DNA from: Thamnaconus septentrionalis
Lineage: Eukaryota; Chordata; Actinopteri; Tetraodontiformes; Monacanthidae
Assembly (NCBI GenBank): GCA_009823395.1
Contig: CM020509.1
Location: forward strand, 9,475,501 to 9,539,500
DNA: 64,000 nucleotides
Reading direction: 5' to 3'
The position numbers were made by a program, and so were the translations under genes. Below, in pieces: positions 52,697-63,631 of the stretch; positions within the stretch are counted from its first letter, which is position 1, and every line of letters begins with the position of its first letter. A model generated the notes under the pieces. The model searched no databases, was not told the origin of the DNA, and saw only the letters and a list, made by a program, of their open reading frames with translations.

Positions 52697-55600
52697 CTGT
52701 GAAGACTCCTCCCTTTTCGCGGCAGAGGCGGCGGCGGCGCCTCACCTTGCCCCCACCAGGTCCCCACCTCTCCTGCGCCGTGTCCCAGTAAGTCTTGTTC
52801 TGGAGGACGCGCACGCTGCGCATGGTCTCGCCCAGCTTCTTGAGCTCCTGCTGGATGAAAGGTTTCAACTTTGGGTCCAATTTCTCCACCATGTGGAAGT
52901 CCCTGCGAGCTGCCTCCTCGTTGCACAAAGCGGCGTGCGCTCGTGCCCGCTGGTAGACTGCCTTGAAGTTCCCTGCGTGCACGAGAGGAAGGAGAGGGAG
53001 GAAAGGGGGGAGGAGAAGGAGGAGGAGACGTCAACAAGCGGAGAAGGGGCGGAGCTACGTGAAAAGGCCACGCACCAAGGCACTAAAGCATCCAAAGTCA
53101 TATCGTTCTTGATTGATGTACAGTATCTTTTTTTTTAATATGTAATAATACATGTATGTATCTAATATGTAGAATGTATTTAATGACTTGATGATTGGCC
53201 TGGATTTTGGTCTTGGTGGAAACAAGACACTCAAAGAAGGATTTTAATGTAACCCTAACCATAATCCTACGACAGTAGGAACAAACTAATATAGGTTATT
53301 ATTAATATTAACATTATCTAATAATCTAATTCATAGGAATGGCGACAGGTCGAGTGTTCCAAGGTAACCCTGAAAACATTTATTAAATACAAAAAACTAA
53401 ACAGTCATGTTGTCATTCCAGGTATCTATTTATCACCACCACTATGTGTGTCATGATCTCCCTCTGCCCACCCCAAGTAAAAATGTCTGGCTCCGCCATT
53501 GACGCAGAGGCCTCATTAGACGGCGGCGGGGGGAAGGAATCAAAGTCAAGGGTAATAATATATCAAACTTGCGCAGGAGAGGATGAAATGAATGCGGCGA
53601 GCACCATGAGGGAGTGGCGAGGAGGAGATGCAGAGTAAGAAACAAATGAAGGCAAGAGGAAAAGCATGAGTACAGCCGTTTCATCAGCCTCCACTATGAA
53701 TAATTCAGCTGTGGCAAAGACAAAAAGAAAACAGCGAATTTTTCCTTTTTTTTTTTTTTTTTTTTCTGACTGCGGTGTCCGTGGTTGGGCGCCAGGGGAG
53801 CGAGAAAGGGATTCTGCAACGTGCCTGTGATTGTTGCGCTCTCTCTTTTGCTGGTAAACACAGAGATGAGGAACGTTGCTGTGTGAAGACAGGCGCTCTA
53901 CTGATGGGTGGGTGGGTGGCGCAGGGGTTTGGAGGGGGCGAGGTGTGCGTTTACTCTCGTGATGGATGTGGTTATTGTTGAAGTCTAAGATACGGTGGTT
54001 CACTCTCGGAAGAAAAAAAACCACGCACACGCAACAAAAAAACCAGTGTTTATGCACGTGTTTCTACGTTAAAAGCCGCCTTTATGTTTCCTCCCCAGGC
54101 TTTAGGCGCCATCCCCAGTGTGCGTGCGTGTGTGCGTGCGTGCGTGCGTCTCCCCACCTTTGTGCGTCTTCAGCAGCTCGTCGTTGAGCTGCACCACCTG
54201 CTCGAACTCTCCGAGCTCCAGCAAGCACTGGCTCAGGTTGAGAGTCATCGGCAGGCGAACCTTCTCCAGCGACTCCCTGTGCTCGCTGTCCTGGTCCACC
54301 TGCAGGGGGCGGTGTAGGGGTCAGATGTGGAGGGAATGTAAGATAAGTGGAGAAGAGAGGTTGGAAAGAGATGAGAGAAGAGAGGAGAGGGGGCAGATGG
54401 GAGGTGAAGATGTTGGGCATCCAGGTGTGGCATGGAAAGATTTGAGGGAAGTTCAGGCGGCCGCTGCGATGTCACCGCTGCATCGAAGATCATTTTTAAC
54501 GCCGCTCGCAGCTCACCGACCTGCAGCACCAACCCACGGCTGCGAGGCATCGATTCATCACCGCTGAGCCGGGTCGTTTGGCTCAGAGACGAGTCACTCG
54601 GCTCGTTCGGCTCCAGCACCGGCCTGCCTGCAGGAACCCCTCTGCCGCGCGGCGCAGGTGGAAATGTAATTATTCAAATTTAATTCAGTCAAGAAGGGAA
54701 CGGTGCGTAGATCTAGGTGTTGCTCTCAGCGTCGCAGCTGCAGCTCTGTCTCATTGCAGTAAATGAATGAAGTATTTCAACGTGCCAATGCAGGCACAGG
54801 AGGCACAAAATAATTAAAAGAGCCAATGAATAATTAAATATTTTTTGAAATAAGGAAATTGTGTAATACATGCATTTATTTCCACTCTTAATTAATGGAT
54901 GACATATTTAATTCTTTATTTAAGGATGTATTATTTATTTAATTTTGGCACTTTTAAATTTGCAGTTAAAATACTTTCATATGAGCTGTTTGTCCACATT
55001 AAAACTTTGTCTGGACAAAATAGCTTCGAGTGTTGGTGATGAGACTGTGAACCAAGAGGTTCTGGGTTCAAATCCCTGTTACAACTTTGTTTTTGTTTTT
55101 TTAACGCCAGGTAAAGTCCAGACACCATCAGTGTCAATAGGCTTGACAGATTGTTGATGGACTGTGACTCAAGAGGTTGTGGGTTCAACTCTTCTGAGAG
55201 TCAGTGTTTTAAAGTGAATCAGCCAAAGTATAAAGATAAATGCAGCAGTAGAAGTGACTCTGGAGGAACGTGCTTGGTGGCACAGTGGGATTGTTCAGGA
55301 CAAAAAGATCTCAGTGATGCAGGTTCAAATCCTGCCTCTGGTGGTGACTGTGCTGAGCTTTTATTCCAAAAGTGCCTAAATTAAATACATAATTACATAA
55401 TTAAATAAATTATTAATTCTGCTATTCATTTATTAAAAGTGGAAAAATGCATAAATAAATTATTGAATAGACAATTAGCAAAAAATAAGTAGTCTATATA
55501 GAAAAAAGTGATTTTGGTGCATAATTAACTATTACATGGTTCTCCATGAACATAACTGATGAGATGGTGTGTATGATGCTTGCTTTAACACAATCCATCC

Positions 55601-58600
55601 TACCAAAACTGTATGTGAAAGCATATTTTAAGTGAATTGATGCTCTTTTGAGACAAGTTGGACTCTGAAGTCTCAGTGTTTTCTTTCTCCGTACAGTTGA
55701 AATGGCCACTTCTCCTCAGCACCGTTGGCTCAGTTTAAAAAAAAAAAAATCTTCCACCTGGTGTGAAGGTGGAAGATTATACATATTCAATACACTAACG
55801 CAAATTTGAATTGTCGCTCATAAAAGTGACAATGAGAAAATTAGTACATAATAAATTAAAAATATCAAAAACTTAAAAAAAGAATATTAATATCTTGCCG
55901 TGGATAAACTTTGTGTTTACGTTACATCAGTGCGTTGAAATGTTGCTTCCTATCGGCAGTTTCACATTTTCATTTTGTAATCAATAAACACTGACCATGT
56001 TTTGGAGGGTGTCCATGTAGTCCAGGGCCTCCTTGAACTTTTCCTCAGCCTCCTGAAAGTGCTTGTCCTTAATGAGGACGTTGCCTTCCTTCTGCAGCAG
56101 CATGACCACTTGTAGCATGTGCTTCCAGTCCTTCCCCTCCGTTAAATTGGAAGCTGTCTGACAGATGTCGCCCGGCCTCGGCTCTTCTTGGCCGCCGGTA
56201 GCTCCAGGTAAGAGCTCCTCCACGCGGCCCTCGGATTCCGCTGCTTTCTTCTCCTCCATCGCTTGACTCTCAACGCTCGTTTCCGCCCCGCCGTCAACTT
56301 GCTCCTCCTCCGCCTTCTCGTCGCTGCCCTCCTTCTTCTCCAGCATGTTCCAGTAGGCCTCCTTCTCCTCCCAGTACTTCTCCTTCATGCGCTCAGAGAA
56401 GGCCCTCAGCTCGCGGCCGACCATGGAGGCCAGAGTGACGTCCAGCGTGGCCACCATGTTGTAATCCCTGCGCGCTTCCTTCTCGTTCCACACGGCGGCG
56501 TGCGCCTTGGCCCTCTTGTAGTAGCCTTTCACGCAGTCTGAGAGGAGACACAACACAACCAGTCAAAAAAAAATAATCAAAGAATGACCCAGAACATAAA
56601 GAAAATAAGTAATAAATGAATGTGCCAGGTCTTCTAGAGGTGGCAGTTTCTCTGGGTGTGTTGCTTATTGTCTTCTACTTCATATATTTTTATTTGTCTC
56701 ATGAAATCATCCATACAGTTTGTTTTCATACAGACAAGGGTGAGTCACACTGATAGCTGCATTTACTTATAGGAGAAGAAGAATCGTGCCCCAGCTTTTA
56801 CATCTGCAAGTGGACTCTAGAGTCTGTTTTACAAGCTGCACACAAGACTGATCAGCACAAGATCTGCCCCACAGTCAAATTGATCATTTAATTATAACAG
56901 AGGTTAAAAGTCTAAAGATTAAAGACTCACAATGCTTTAACTGAAGAAGCACCAAACTATTGAATTGAAAGTTGGTGGTCTGGAACACGTGGTAAAAAGT
57001 AAAATGTTTCTTAAATTTGCTGGAAGTCCAATTAATTTGTCTGCTAAAGAGGCTGTAGACAGGAAGAAAAAACAAAAACTCTGGAGGCCATTGGTTGAAC
57101 CTCGTGTCAGACACATTCAAACGGGGGCCAATCAGATTTTCACTGCCAGCTGAAGCAGGTGGCTTCTGCTCTGGTGCTTTCTATTGGTGCCAGGAGTGAA
57201 TAAATCTAGACGGTTCTGCAGGGCAGGATACTGAAACTGGTGCCAAAGAGTGAAAACATCTTTTTCCACTGAGAGAAGCCCTCAGTGCTGTTCCTCCTTC
57301 TCCAGTTTCAACGTGAAAAAAAAACAGACCGGTTCTGATGAAACTGCAGCCACTCATCTGCAGTGTCATCCAGCAGCGAGGCTTTGCGCCTGCTTTTCTC
57401 CTTCGCCTCCTCTTGCACTCGCCTGTGTCACGAGTGAAAACGAGAAAACCGAAGGAATACTAAAATCATCAGAAAACACAGCAACATCCAGCAGATCTGA
57501 GCAAGCGGCGCAGAGTCACCGAGAGTCTTTCAGCGGCTCCTCGGGAGATCAAAGAGGAACCCAAACATCAAAATGAAGGCCTTAATTTCCTCGGTTTAAG
57601 ATTCGTCTGAGAACGAAAATTTCAAAAAGACACTGGCACAAAAGCGGCGCTCGCTCGTAACTGAAGGCACTGCTGACCTAGATAAACAGCGAGAAAAAAA
57701 AAAGCTGTGTGAAGGACCGACATCACAGCCAAGTTAAACTTCTCCTCCAGCTCCCCGTCAGACGCAGACCACTTTACAAATAGCCTCGCTAAGTCAAAGA
57801 CTGGTGTCGGCGGCGGCGTGCGTGTCCACGCGCTGCTAATCCCTGTGTCTCAGCAGAATAGGGCCCATGTGCCGACGTATTCACTGGCAACCCAGTTCCT
57901 CTGCATTTCATTTGCCTCTGAAAAATCTCCATTCAGACGTCGTCGCCTCTGGCGTGAAGTGACTGCCGCCGCCGCCGCCACCGCCACCAAGCTCTTCCGC
58001 GGAGTCACTCGGCGGCACCGGAGGAGCAGCGCAGGGGCCGACTTGGAAGGGTCGCACCGCGCGACGCCAGAGTAGGAAGGAGAGACGCCAAAGTGAAACA
58101 GGTGGTATGTAAAGTGAGCTGGAGTGGGAGGGAAGACAATCTGACCTGCCAGTGGAGCAAAACACCTGCTACGCCACTTGGACACTTTGTTCGCCCGTTG
58201 CAGATCATGCATATTTATTGTATTTATGCAGATAAAGGGCTGAGAATCGTTGGTGGCTCTTTTTCTAATGATAAAATTGCATGAACGTTGCTACTGCAGC
58301 ATCTCTCCTCACCCCTGCACGTCATCACTTCCTGTTTTCTCTGCAGTTTCAAAAGGGCTGCAGTCTCCTCCTGTTTTTGTCAGACCTCGCAGGAAGTTCA
58401 TTTGTGATGGAATCTCAAATTTGGTATGATGAGTGAATGATTTGATGATTGCAAAATTGAAAAGGCCGCAGCCTTCAAGCTGCCTTGGGAAACAACTCAA
58501 AGAAATCTAGAACAAGAGAAGTGATGACGCTGTTGGCAGACTTATTCCACCAAGTTTAAGAGGGGAAAAAAAGCTGCAGCACTGTTGCTACAGCTCCGTG

Positions 58601-61054
58601 GTCAGGGGTAGAGGAGGTACCCGTCAATTCTGAAACACAGCGGTACTCGCGTGTGCACATGACACCCTTCCTCCAACACAAAAGCTAGCGCTGAAACACT
58701 TGGGATTGTTTGCACGCCCACCCTCGTCTCCTGCCATGGAGGAAGACAAATATAAAACTATAAATCCAGGCTCGGGGACAGAGAGTACAATAAATACTGC
58801 GTGGCGTAATTCAACGAGGCTTCTAGGCTGGGGCCGTGCCAGCGTGCGAGAGCTCCACGCAGGACTTTGCAAGCAACGACGGGGTCTGACGTCTGAAAAA
58901 TCCCAGAGAGGTGCGGCAGCTGCAAAGCCCTGTGTGAGAAGCAGCCGCCGCACACGGCTCACTCGCTGCCGACAGGCGACACAAACCTCAATAAAGCTGG
59001 CGCAGGCACCGGGCCCTGATCTGTCTGATGTGTCAGTGTTCTACAACATTTTGAAATTACTCTGTCACTATGTTGATATCCTGGGGGAAGGGAGGAACTC
59101 CGCAGAGGTTTGTTTTACTCTCCGCCGAGCAGAGTCTGGTGTAGTTATTAGGGAAAGTGCATCGTAAGAGATACTGACGCGTGTTTGAGGCAGCTTTAAA
59201 GGAGCCGCACACATGGTCCAGCTCAGGGGTGTCAAACTTTAAAATGTGGACAAAGTCTGCAGTTCTTTAACTTAGTGTTTACTTTGCCTCACTTTGCTCT
59301 AATATTGCCAACAAACCAAATAGTAGCAAACGGAATCTGCTCTATAGTGTGTTGTGTTGCACTATTATATACATACTGTAGTTGCCCAGCAAATTCTCAG
59401 TGCAACACTGCAGACGTGCATCTGTTTGTTTTAGTGGACGTACGCAGCACAACTATATCTTCAGATATCTTGAGGTAAAAGTAGTTTCTACACAGTTTCT
59501 TTCAGCAATATAGTCAGCTTGCTTTTATTACTCACTGACATTAAAAAAAAAAAAAAAAAAAGAAATAGATAGACTGGGTGCTGCTATATCTGATGCCACA
59601 GAAAATAATAAAGTGAACCTGTACGTTCCGAAGGCGTCTCTATCTTATTGGATCTCTTATGGCCCCGCTCATATATTCCTGAGAGAGCTCAGACGCACTT
59701 GAAACAGAGATGAATGAGAGGCGACACCCCTTTTTCTCGACTCTGAAGAAATGATCAAGTAACAGGAGTCCTCATACACTGTACATCACATCAGACATCA
59801 CAAATGACATTTTTATGTTGGGAACAGACGTCTTTCCGCTGACCCTGCTGGTCGGATTGCCGCTCTATATACTGAAAAGGCTTTTCACATGCTGTCCAAT
59901 TCAGTCTGCAGAATGAAAGTCTCCCACCCCTAGAATGTCTCATGCCTCCTCTTCTCCATACGTGGACAGGAGCCTATAGCGGCCACTGAAAAACACTAAA
60001 GGCTTTCTCCTTTTTTTAGCCTTTCAAGCCTGGGAAACGGGTGCGAAGTCATGTGATGCAGGGGATACAAAAACATTTCTCTCATAATAAAACTCATAAT
60101 TGTTCTTTTTGACGTTACCGCTGTAAAACTGAAGAGTCACCTGATTAAATCATTTTTTTTATTACAATTGGAGTTAACTAGGGGCTGAACGCATTAAATT
60201 TAATTTCCCTTCAAGGATGCATATAACATCCATTCTCAGAGCTTTAGCACTCAACCCAGGCTTCAGCAAACACTTAATTCCCTTCATTTAATTGCCTAAA
60301 AACTGAAAAAGCCAACAGATATAGATTTAGTTCTGATTCAATATAGATCCACTCATAGATCACCAAAATGTTTAGGCCACTGCTTGAAGCCTCCTGTTTA
60401 AGAGGCCTTTAGTAAATATTTGACCTGGAGTACCAGCGAAACCACGAGGGATATCAGTGCTTTTTGTGACATCACAAAGGGGTAATTTGGTGAACTGTGT
60501 GTCTAAGCGGACACTATCTGAAGGAAGGAGCGAGCAAAACCGTTACAGTAATTGGCCTTTTACTGACAGGAGGAGAAACATAATATTAATGCTATTGAAA
60601 TGAATTTTGCTTTCACTCGCTGCAACGTTTCCAAGAATAAGGCTGAATGGGAATTTTATTTATACATTCACGGTTCTGAATAGAAGATGCACATTCTGCG
60701 TACAGATGGGTCTCATGCCACACAGTGTGACCGCCGAGCAGACACTCACCTTTGTGCTTCTCCAGCAGTTCGTCCATGTGCTCTATCACCTCGTAATACT
60801 CCTCCAGCTCCAACATGCACTGACAGTAGTTCAGTTCCAGCGGGACGATCATTCGACCCAGATTAATGTAGTCCACATCACCCGGCATCTCCTGCAAAAC
60901 ACACACGTGCGCACACACACGTACGCACAGACCAGAAGGATGAGAGCGTGGTAAAGTGCACCTCGTCCCTCGTGCGTATTTTAATATTTAATGCAATTTC
61001 GTGTAAATTTCAGGATTTTTTAATATATTTCTTCACCACAAACACACAGACACA

Positions 61055-61105
<51 letters not shown>

Positions 61106-62265
61106 CTTCAACTATGGCACGGTTCTTGGACACCGAGGCATGGCACTCAGTCTGCACGTGGACCAACTATCAGGCAGCATCACGTGCACCGTCTTTTTCA
61201 CCGTGTTATCAGAAACATCTTGCACGCACACACACACACACACACAAGTCGTTCTCCCTGCAGTTCCTCACAAACCTTTCATCCTGCTGCCTGTAATGAG
61301 AATCGCACTGAAGCAGAGCAACACAGGAAGCTGAGCCTCACGCGGGATAAAAGCACATTCCAATACACTAAAAAATCTTTAATTAAGAAAAAAGAATGGA
61401 AAGAAATGCCAAAACTCAAAGTCGTCAAGTTTTTCCGGCGGTCTTTTCTGGACTCACTCTGGACTGGACTGTTTTCAGGAGTAAGACGGCCTCTTTGTAC
61501 TTGCTGGCCGCCTCGCTGAATTTTCTCTGCTTGACCAGTGTATTGCCCTGCATGTGGAGGAGCGGCACCATCTGCAGCTTCTCATCTTTTTCCATCATCC
61601 ACGACTCTCGGTGGTAGGACATGGGGTCTCCCACCTGGAGGCAGCGGGAGCGGAAGGAGAGTGCGTTCACTGATGAGATGTGCGAGGATGTGACGGAGGC
61701 ATGCGCGCACACACAAACACGCATGCATGCACGCACTCACACTCACACACACGCACGCACGCACAGCGGAGCCACAAGGTCTTGTTGTGTGCAACAAACA
61801 ACAATCCTGCAGCAGTTCCATTACTGCAGCGTTTTTCTCTCTCCCTCGGCTTTGAGGTTCTTCCTTGTCACTTTTTTTTCCCCGTTCAAAGGTTTCAGAC
61901 ATTTTTTGAGCTTATCTTATGCTATCTCATCACCATGACAGCAGTGGGTTTTAAAACCATGCTCATGTCATAATCAAAAGAGTGTGGTTTTTTTGGGGGG
62001 TTTTTTGAACGAAAAATCCTTCTGCATAGTTAGGAACATTTTCATTTATGTGGTTTATTGAATCCGAAGGCATTCTTGAGGGTGAGGATGCTAAAAACAA
62101 GTGCATATTACAGACAATAGTATCACGCAATGATGTGAAAGCAGCTGCGGGTGGTGATTTGAGTCCTGACTCCTGCATCACAATGATGTTGAACCCCAGA
62201 TTTCCCCCAGTGGGGTTCATCCTGCATGTGAGTGCACAAATGAATCATCCCAGCACTGCACCATG

Positions 62266-62299
<34 letters not shown>

Positions 62300-63631
62300 G
62301 TGCAAGTGAGACAAGGTGAAAGCTGACATTTAGCACAAAGACACCTAAAGTGGTCTTAAAATGAAAAAGTGATAAAAACAAGACTAAAAACAGACAATCT
62401 GTTACTTCCAAAAGGAGCATTTTCTACATTTCTAAAAGAGCCTCTTTTGAAAAAGGTGAATGCAGGTATTTTCTTTGTACTAATATATCTCACATTGCCT
62501 TGTCTCGGCTTATTATCAGCAGGAAAAGAGGATCTCGGATATTCGGAGGATCTCAGCTCTGACTCTTTTGAGTGGAAAAGCTTGAGGAACTATCTGAGGC
62601 AGATGGAGGCGTTCATTTAGAGCCACTGCTGCCGGACACCCCGATGAGCCTGTGACTTGTTCCACATGCCACATTCATTATTTCAAGGTCCACAGTCTCT
62701 GGCAGACCGGGTCTTCACTTTTATCATTTGTGTCAGTGGATTTTCAAAAATACTGGCAAGAGGAATGTGCTGGTTCTGAAAGCAGAATTATACAAACACA
62801 AATAATCCCTAATCTTCTTCACACAGACGGCTGGTTAGTGTCTTCAGCCACCGCCACGCAGTGCTGGCGCTCACCTGCAGCAGCTCCATGATGAAAATAA
62901 GCGGTTGGGGGGTTCTCATCAGCTCATCCAGCTCCGGGAAGCCTGTGGAGTGGTAGTGGAACATGTTCCCCATGCCGCACATGTGTCTCTGGCCCTCGAG
63001 GGGGTCTTTCCCCTGAGCGATGAGCCTCATTCCTTTGGACACGATGGGATACAAGCCCGTGTGCTGCAAAAATGAACATATCAATAAAAAACATAAACAA
63101 GCAGACACAAAAGAGCCGGATCATTATATTCCCCCGGCGTCGCCAGCGAGTGCCAATCAGTCCTGCCGCGTAAACACGAGAAATAAACACAGTTTAACAT
63201 GCAAGAGGAACTTTTCCCCAGAAGAAGAGAGAAAAAAAAAAGCACAACGATTTGCAGAAGAAGTATTGTTCTGTTTCCGTGTTTGTTATTCTGAATCATC
63301 ACCGATTCATTTGCATCATAATCAGAAAAAAAAAACTCCCCGGCTCGCTCATGAAGACTGATTATAATGTTGTGGTTTATTTATTTTATTCTGGTGGTTT
63401 TCATTTGCCGCCGGTGTGTCCGCACGTGTCTGAGTGGGTCGATAAACTCACAGTGGCATCGCACCAGAATTCGGCCACCTCGCCGATCCTCATGGATGTC
63501 AGCAGGGTCTCCCACACTTCCAGCTTGAACATCTTTCCAACAAAGATCTCGGCCGGCCGGCCCGCCAGTCGGCTGTCATCCACGACCGTTCGTTCAAAGT
63601 TGTCCAGCAGCGTTTGGAAATGGAAAACCAG
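52517..63631 (-). CDS. aipl1: AIPL1-like FKBP/TPR co-chaperone with a second TPR domain; first exon missing
   Basis: Minus-strand exons in order: 63631-63452, 63063-62875, 61634-61458, 60891-60750, 56537-55996, 54299-54158, 52972-52746, 52696-52517. They give about 592 residues in frame, and about 32 N-terminal residues lie outside the window. Residues 1-123 are the FKBP-like domain ([36 protein letters not shown]). Residues 124-285 are three TPRs. A Glu-rich linker runs to about 360. Residues 360-530 repeat the TPR domain, and an acidic tail follows. AIPL1 is favoured over AIP by the exon 2-3 wording ([18 protein letters not shown]). AIPL1 is a photoreceptor co-chaperone of HSP90 that matures PDE6 (known). 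The second TPR domain is not part of human AIP or AIPL1. The TPR3 clamp region reads VKGYYKR in the first domain but FKAVYQR in the second, so one basic position is lost. Which paralogue this is cannot be settled here. Confidence 0.85.
52746..52972 (-). CDS. aipl1: aipl1-like repeated TPR3 exon
   Basis: The exon reads [20 protein letters not shown] then [20 protein letters not shown] and a capping helix. By eye 23 of 52 residues match the first TPR3 ([20 protein letters not shown]). The minus-strand acceptor is gtgcacgcag. The 3' limit is uncertain: AAG|GTGAGG at 52746 is a strong donor in phase 0, while AGAG|GTGGGG lies 22 nt earlier. Without splicing the frame becomes Arg-rich and stops near 52677. 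Confidence 0.8.
52973..54157 (-). other. aipl1-like intron
   Basis: A purine-rich patch adjoins the exon. A fragment near 53486 reads like a generic transposon-derived sequence. A poly-T run lies at 53745-53765. No exon was recognised. Confidence 0.6.
54158..54299 (-). CDS. aipl1: aipl1-like repeated TPR2 exon
   Basis: The exon is 142 nt, exactly the length and phases of the exon 5 equivalent at 60750-60891. It reads [20 protein letters not shown] and [20 protein letters not shown], ending DELLKTHK where the other copy ends DELLEKHK. By eye 17 of 47 residues are identical. Acceptor is ccccctgcag and donor AAAG|GTGGGG. Confidence 0.88.
54826..55494. mobile_element. foldback element with long AT-rich inverted arms and tRNA-like B boxes
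   Basis: The left arm (tgcatttatttccactctta ... atttaattttggcacttt) is an imperfect inverted copy of the right arm (aaaagtgcctaaattaaata ... agtggaaaaatgcataaata). The arms are about 100 nt. The centre holds three GGTTCAAATCC-like motifs at about 55065, 55172 and 55318. Confidence 0.55.
55996..56537 (-). CDS. aipl1: aipl1-like composite exon: TPR3, Glu-rich linker and a second TPR1
   Basis: The 542-nt exon opens with [20 protein letters not shown] (TPR3) and a capping helix rich in Glu/Lys. A low-complexity acidic linker of about 70 residues follows. It then resumes a TPR helix pair, [20 protein letters not shown] and [20 protein letters not shown], aligning with the exon 4 unit. It ends in phase 0 at ATG|GTCAGT. 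If the donor is not used, the frame reads V-S-V-Y and stops. No intron separates linker and repeated TPR1. Human AIPL1 ends in the exon corresponding to the start of this one. Confidence 0.85.
56538..60749 (-). other. aipl1-like intron at the domain-duplication boundary
   Basis: This 4.2-kb intron lies between the original TPR2 exon and the composite exon. It has a CpG-rich patch near 57960-58080, a poly-A run at 59543 and a TTGTGACATCACAA motif at 60464. No exon was recognised. Confidence 0.65.
60750..60891 (-). CDS. aipl1: aipl1-like exon 5 equivalent (TPR2)
   Basis: The 142-nt exon reads [20 protein letters not shown] and [20 protein letters not shown]. It starts in phase 0 and ends after one base of a codon. 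The minus-strand acceptor ttttgcag is preceded by an alternating TG/CG tract. Confidence 0.95.
61056..61104 (+). repeat. (CA)n microsatellite
   Basis: About 24 CA units in an aipl1-like intron. It reads as (TG)n in the sense of that gene. Confidence 0.93.
61458..61634 (-). CDS. aipl1: aipl1-like exon 4 equivalent (TPR1)
   Basis: The 177-nt exon (59 codons) reads [20 protein letters not shown] and [20 protein letters not shown], the first TPR helix pair. Length and phase equal human AIPL1 exon 4. Acceptor is gctgcctccag and donor TCCAGA|GTGAGT. Confidence 0.95.
61635..62874 (-). other. aipl1-like intron
   Basis: The intron carries CA/TG-rich stretches near 61700-61770 and 62267-62297. No coding exon was seen. 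Confidence 0.65.
62267..62297 (+). repeat. (GT)n microsatellite
   Basis: About 15 GT units in an aipl1-like intron. Confidence 0.9.
62875..63063 (-). CDS. aipl1: aipl1-like exon 3 equivalent (end of FKBP-like domain)
   Basis: The 189-nt exon encodes [20 protein letters not shown] and [20 protein letters not shown], matching human AIPL1 ([20 protein letters not shown]) better than AIP. The donor is CTGCAG|GTGAGC. Confidence 0.95.
63452..63631 (-). CDS. aipl1: aipl1-like exon 2 equivalent (FKBP-like domain)
   Basis: The exon is 180 nt (60 codons), the size of human AIPL1 exon 2, phase 0 at both ends. It reads [20 protein letters not shown] and [20 protein letters not shown]. Acceptor on the minus strand is tttcccag and donor GCCACT|GTGAGT. 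Confidence 0.95.

Noticed and set aside
53444..53640. Possible extra aipl1-like exon
   Set aside because: The frame is on the wrong strand, and tgtctggctccgccattg reads like a generic transposon-derived fragment.
52518..54299. A separate downstream AIP-like gene
   Set aside because: There is no FKBP exon, start codon or promoter context. The exon at 54158-54299 begins in the phase left by the exon at 55996, and together the exons complete one TPR domain.
54931..55188. Protein-like frame with [13 protein letters not shown]
   Set aside because: This is the typical antisense translation of tRNA-like B-box repeats, not a gene.
55030..55345. tRNA gene
   Set aside because: B-box-like motifs are present but no A box at the right spacing and no cloverleaf could be drawn.
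56263..56541. 92-codon + strand frame
   Set aside because: It is the antisense shadow of the composite AIPL1-like exon.
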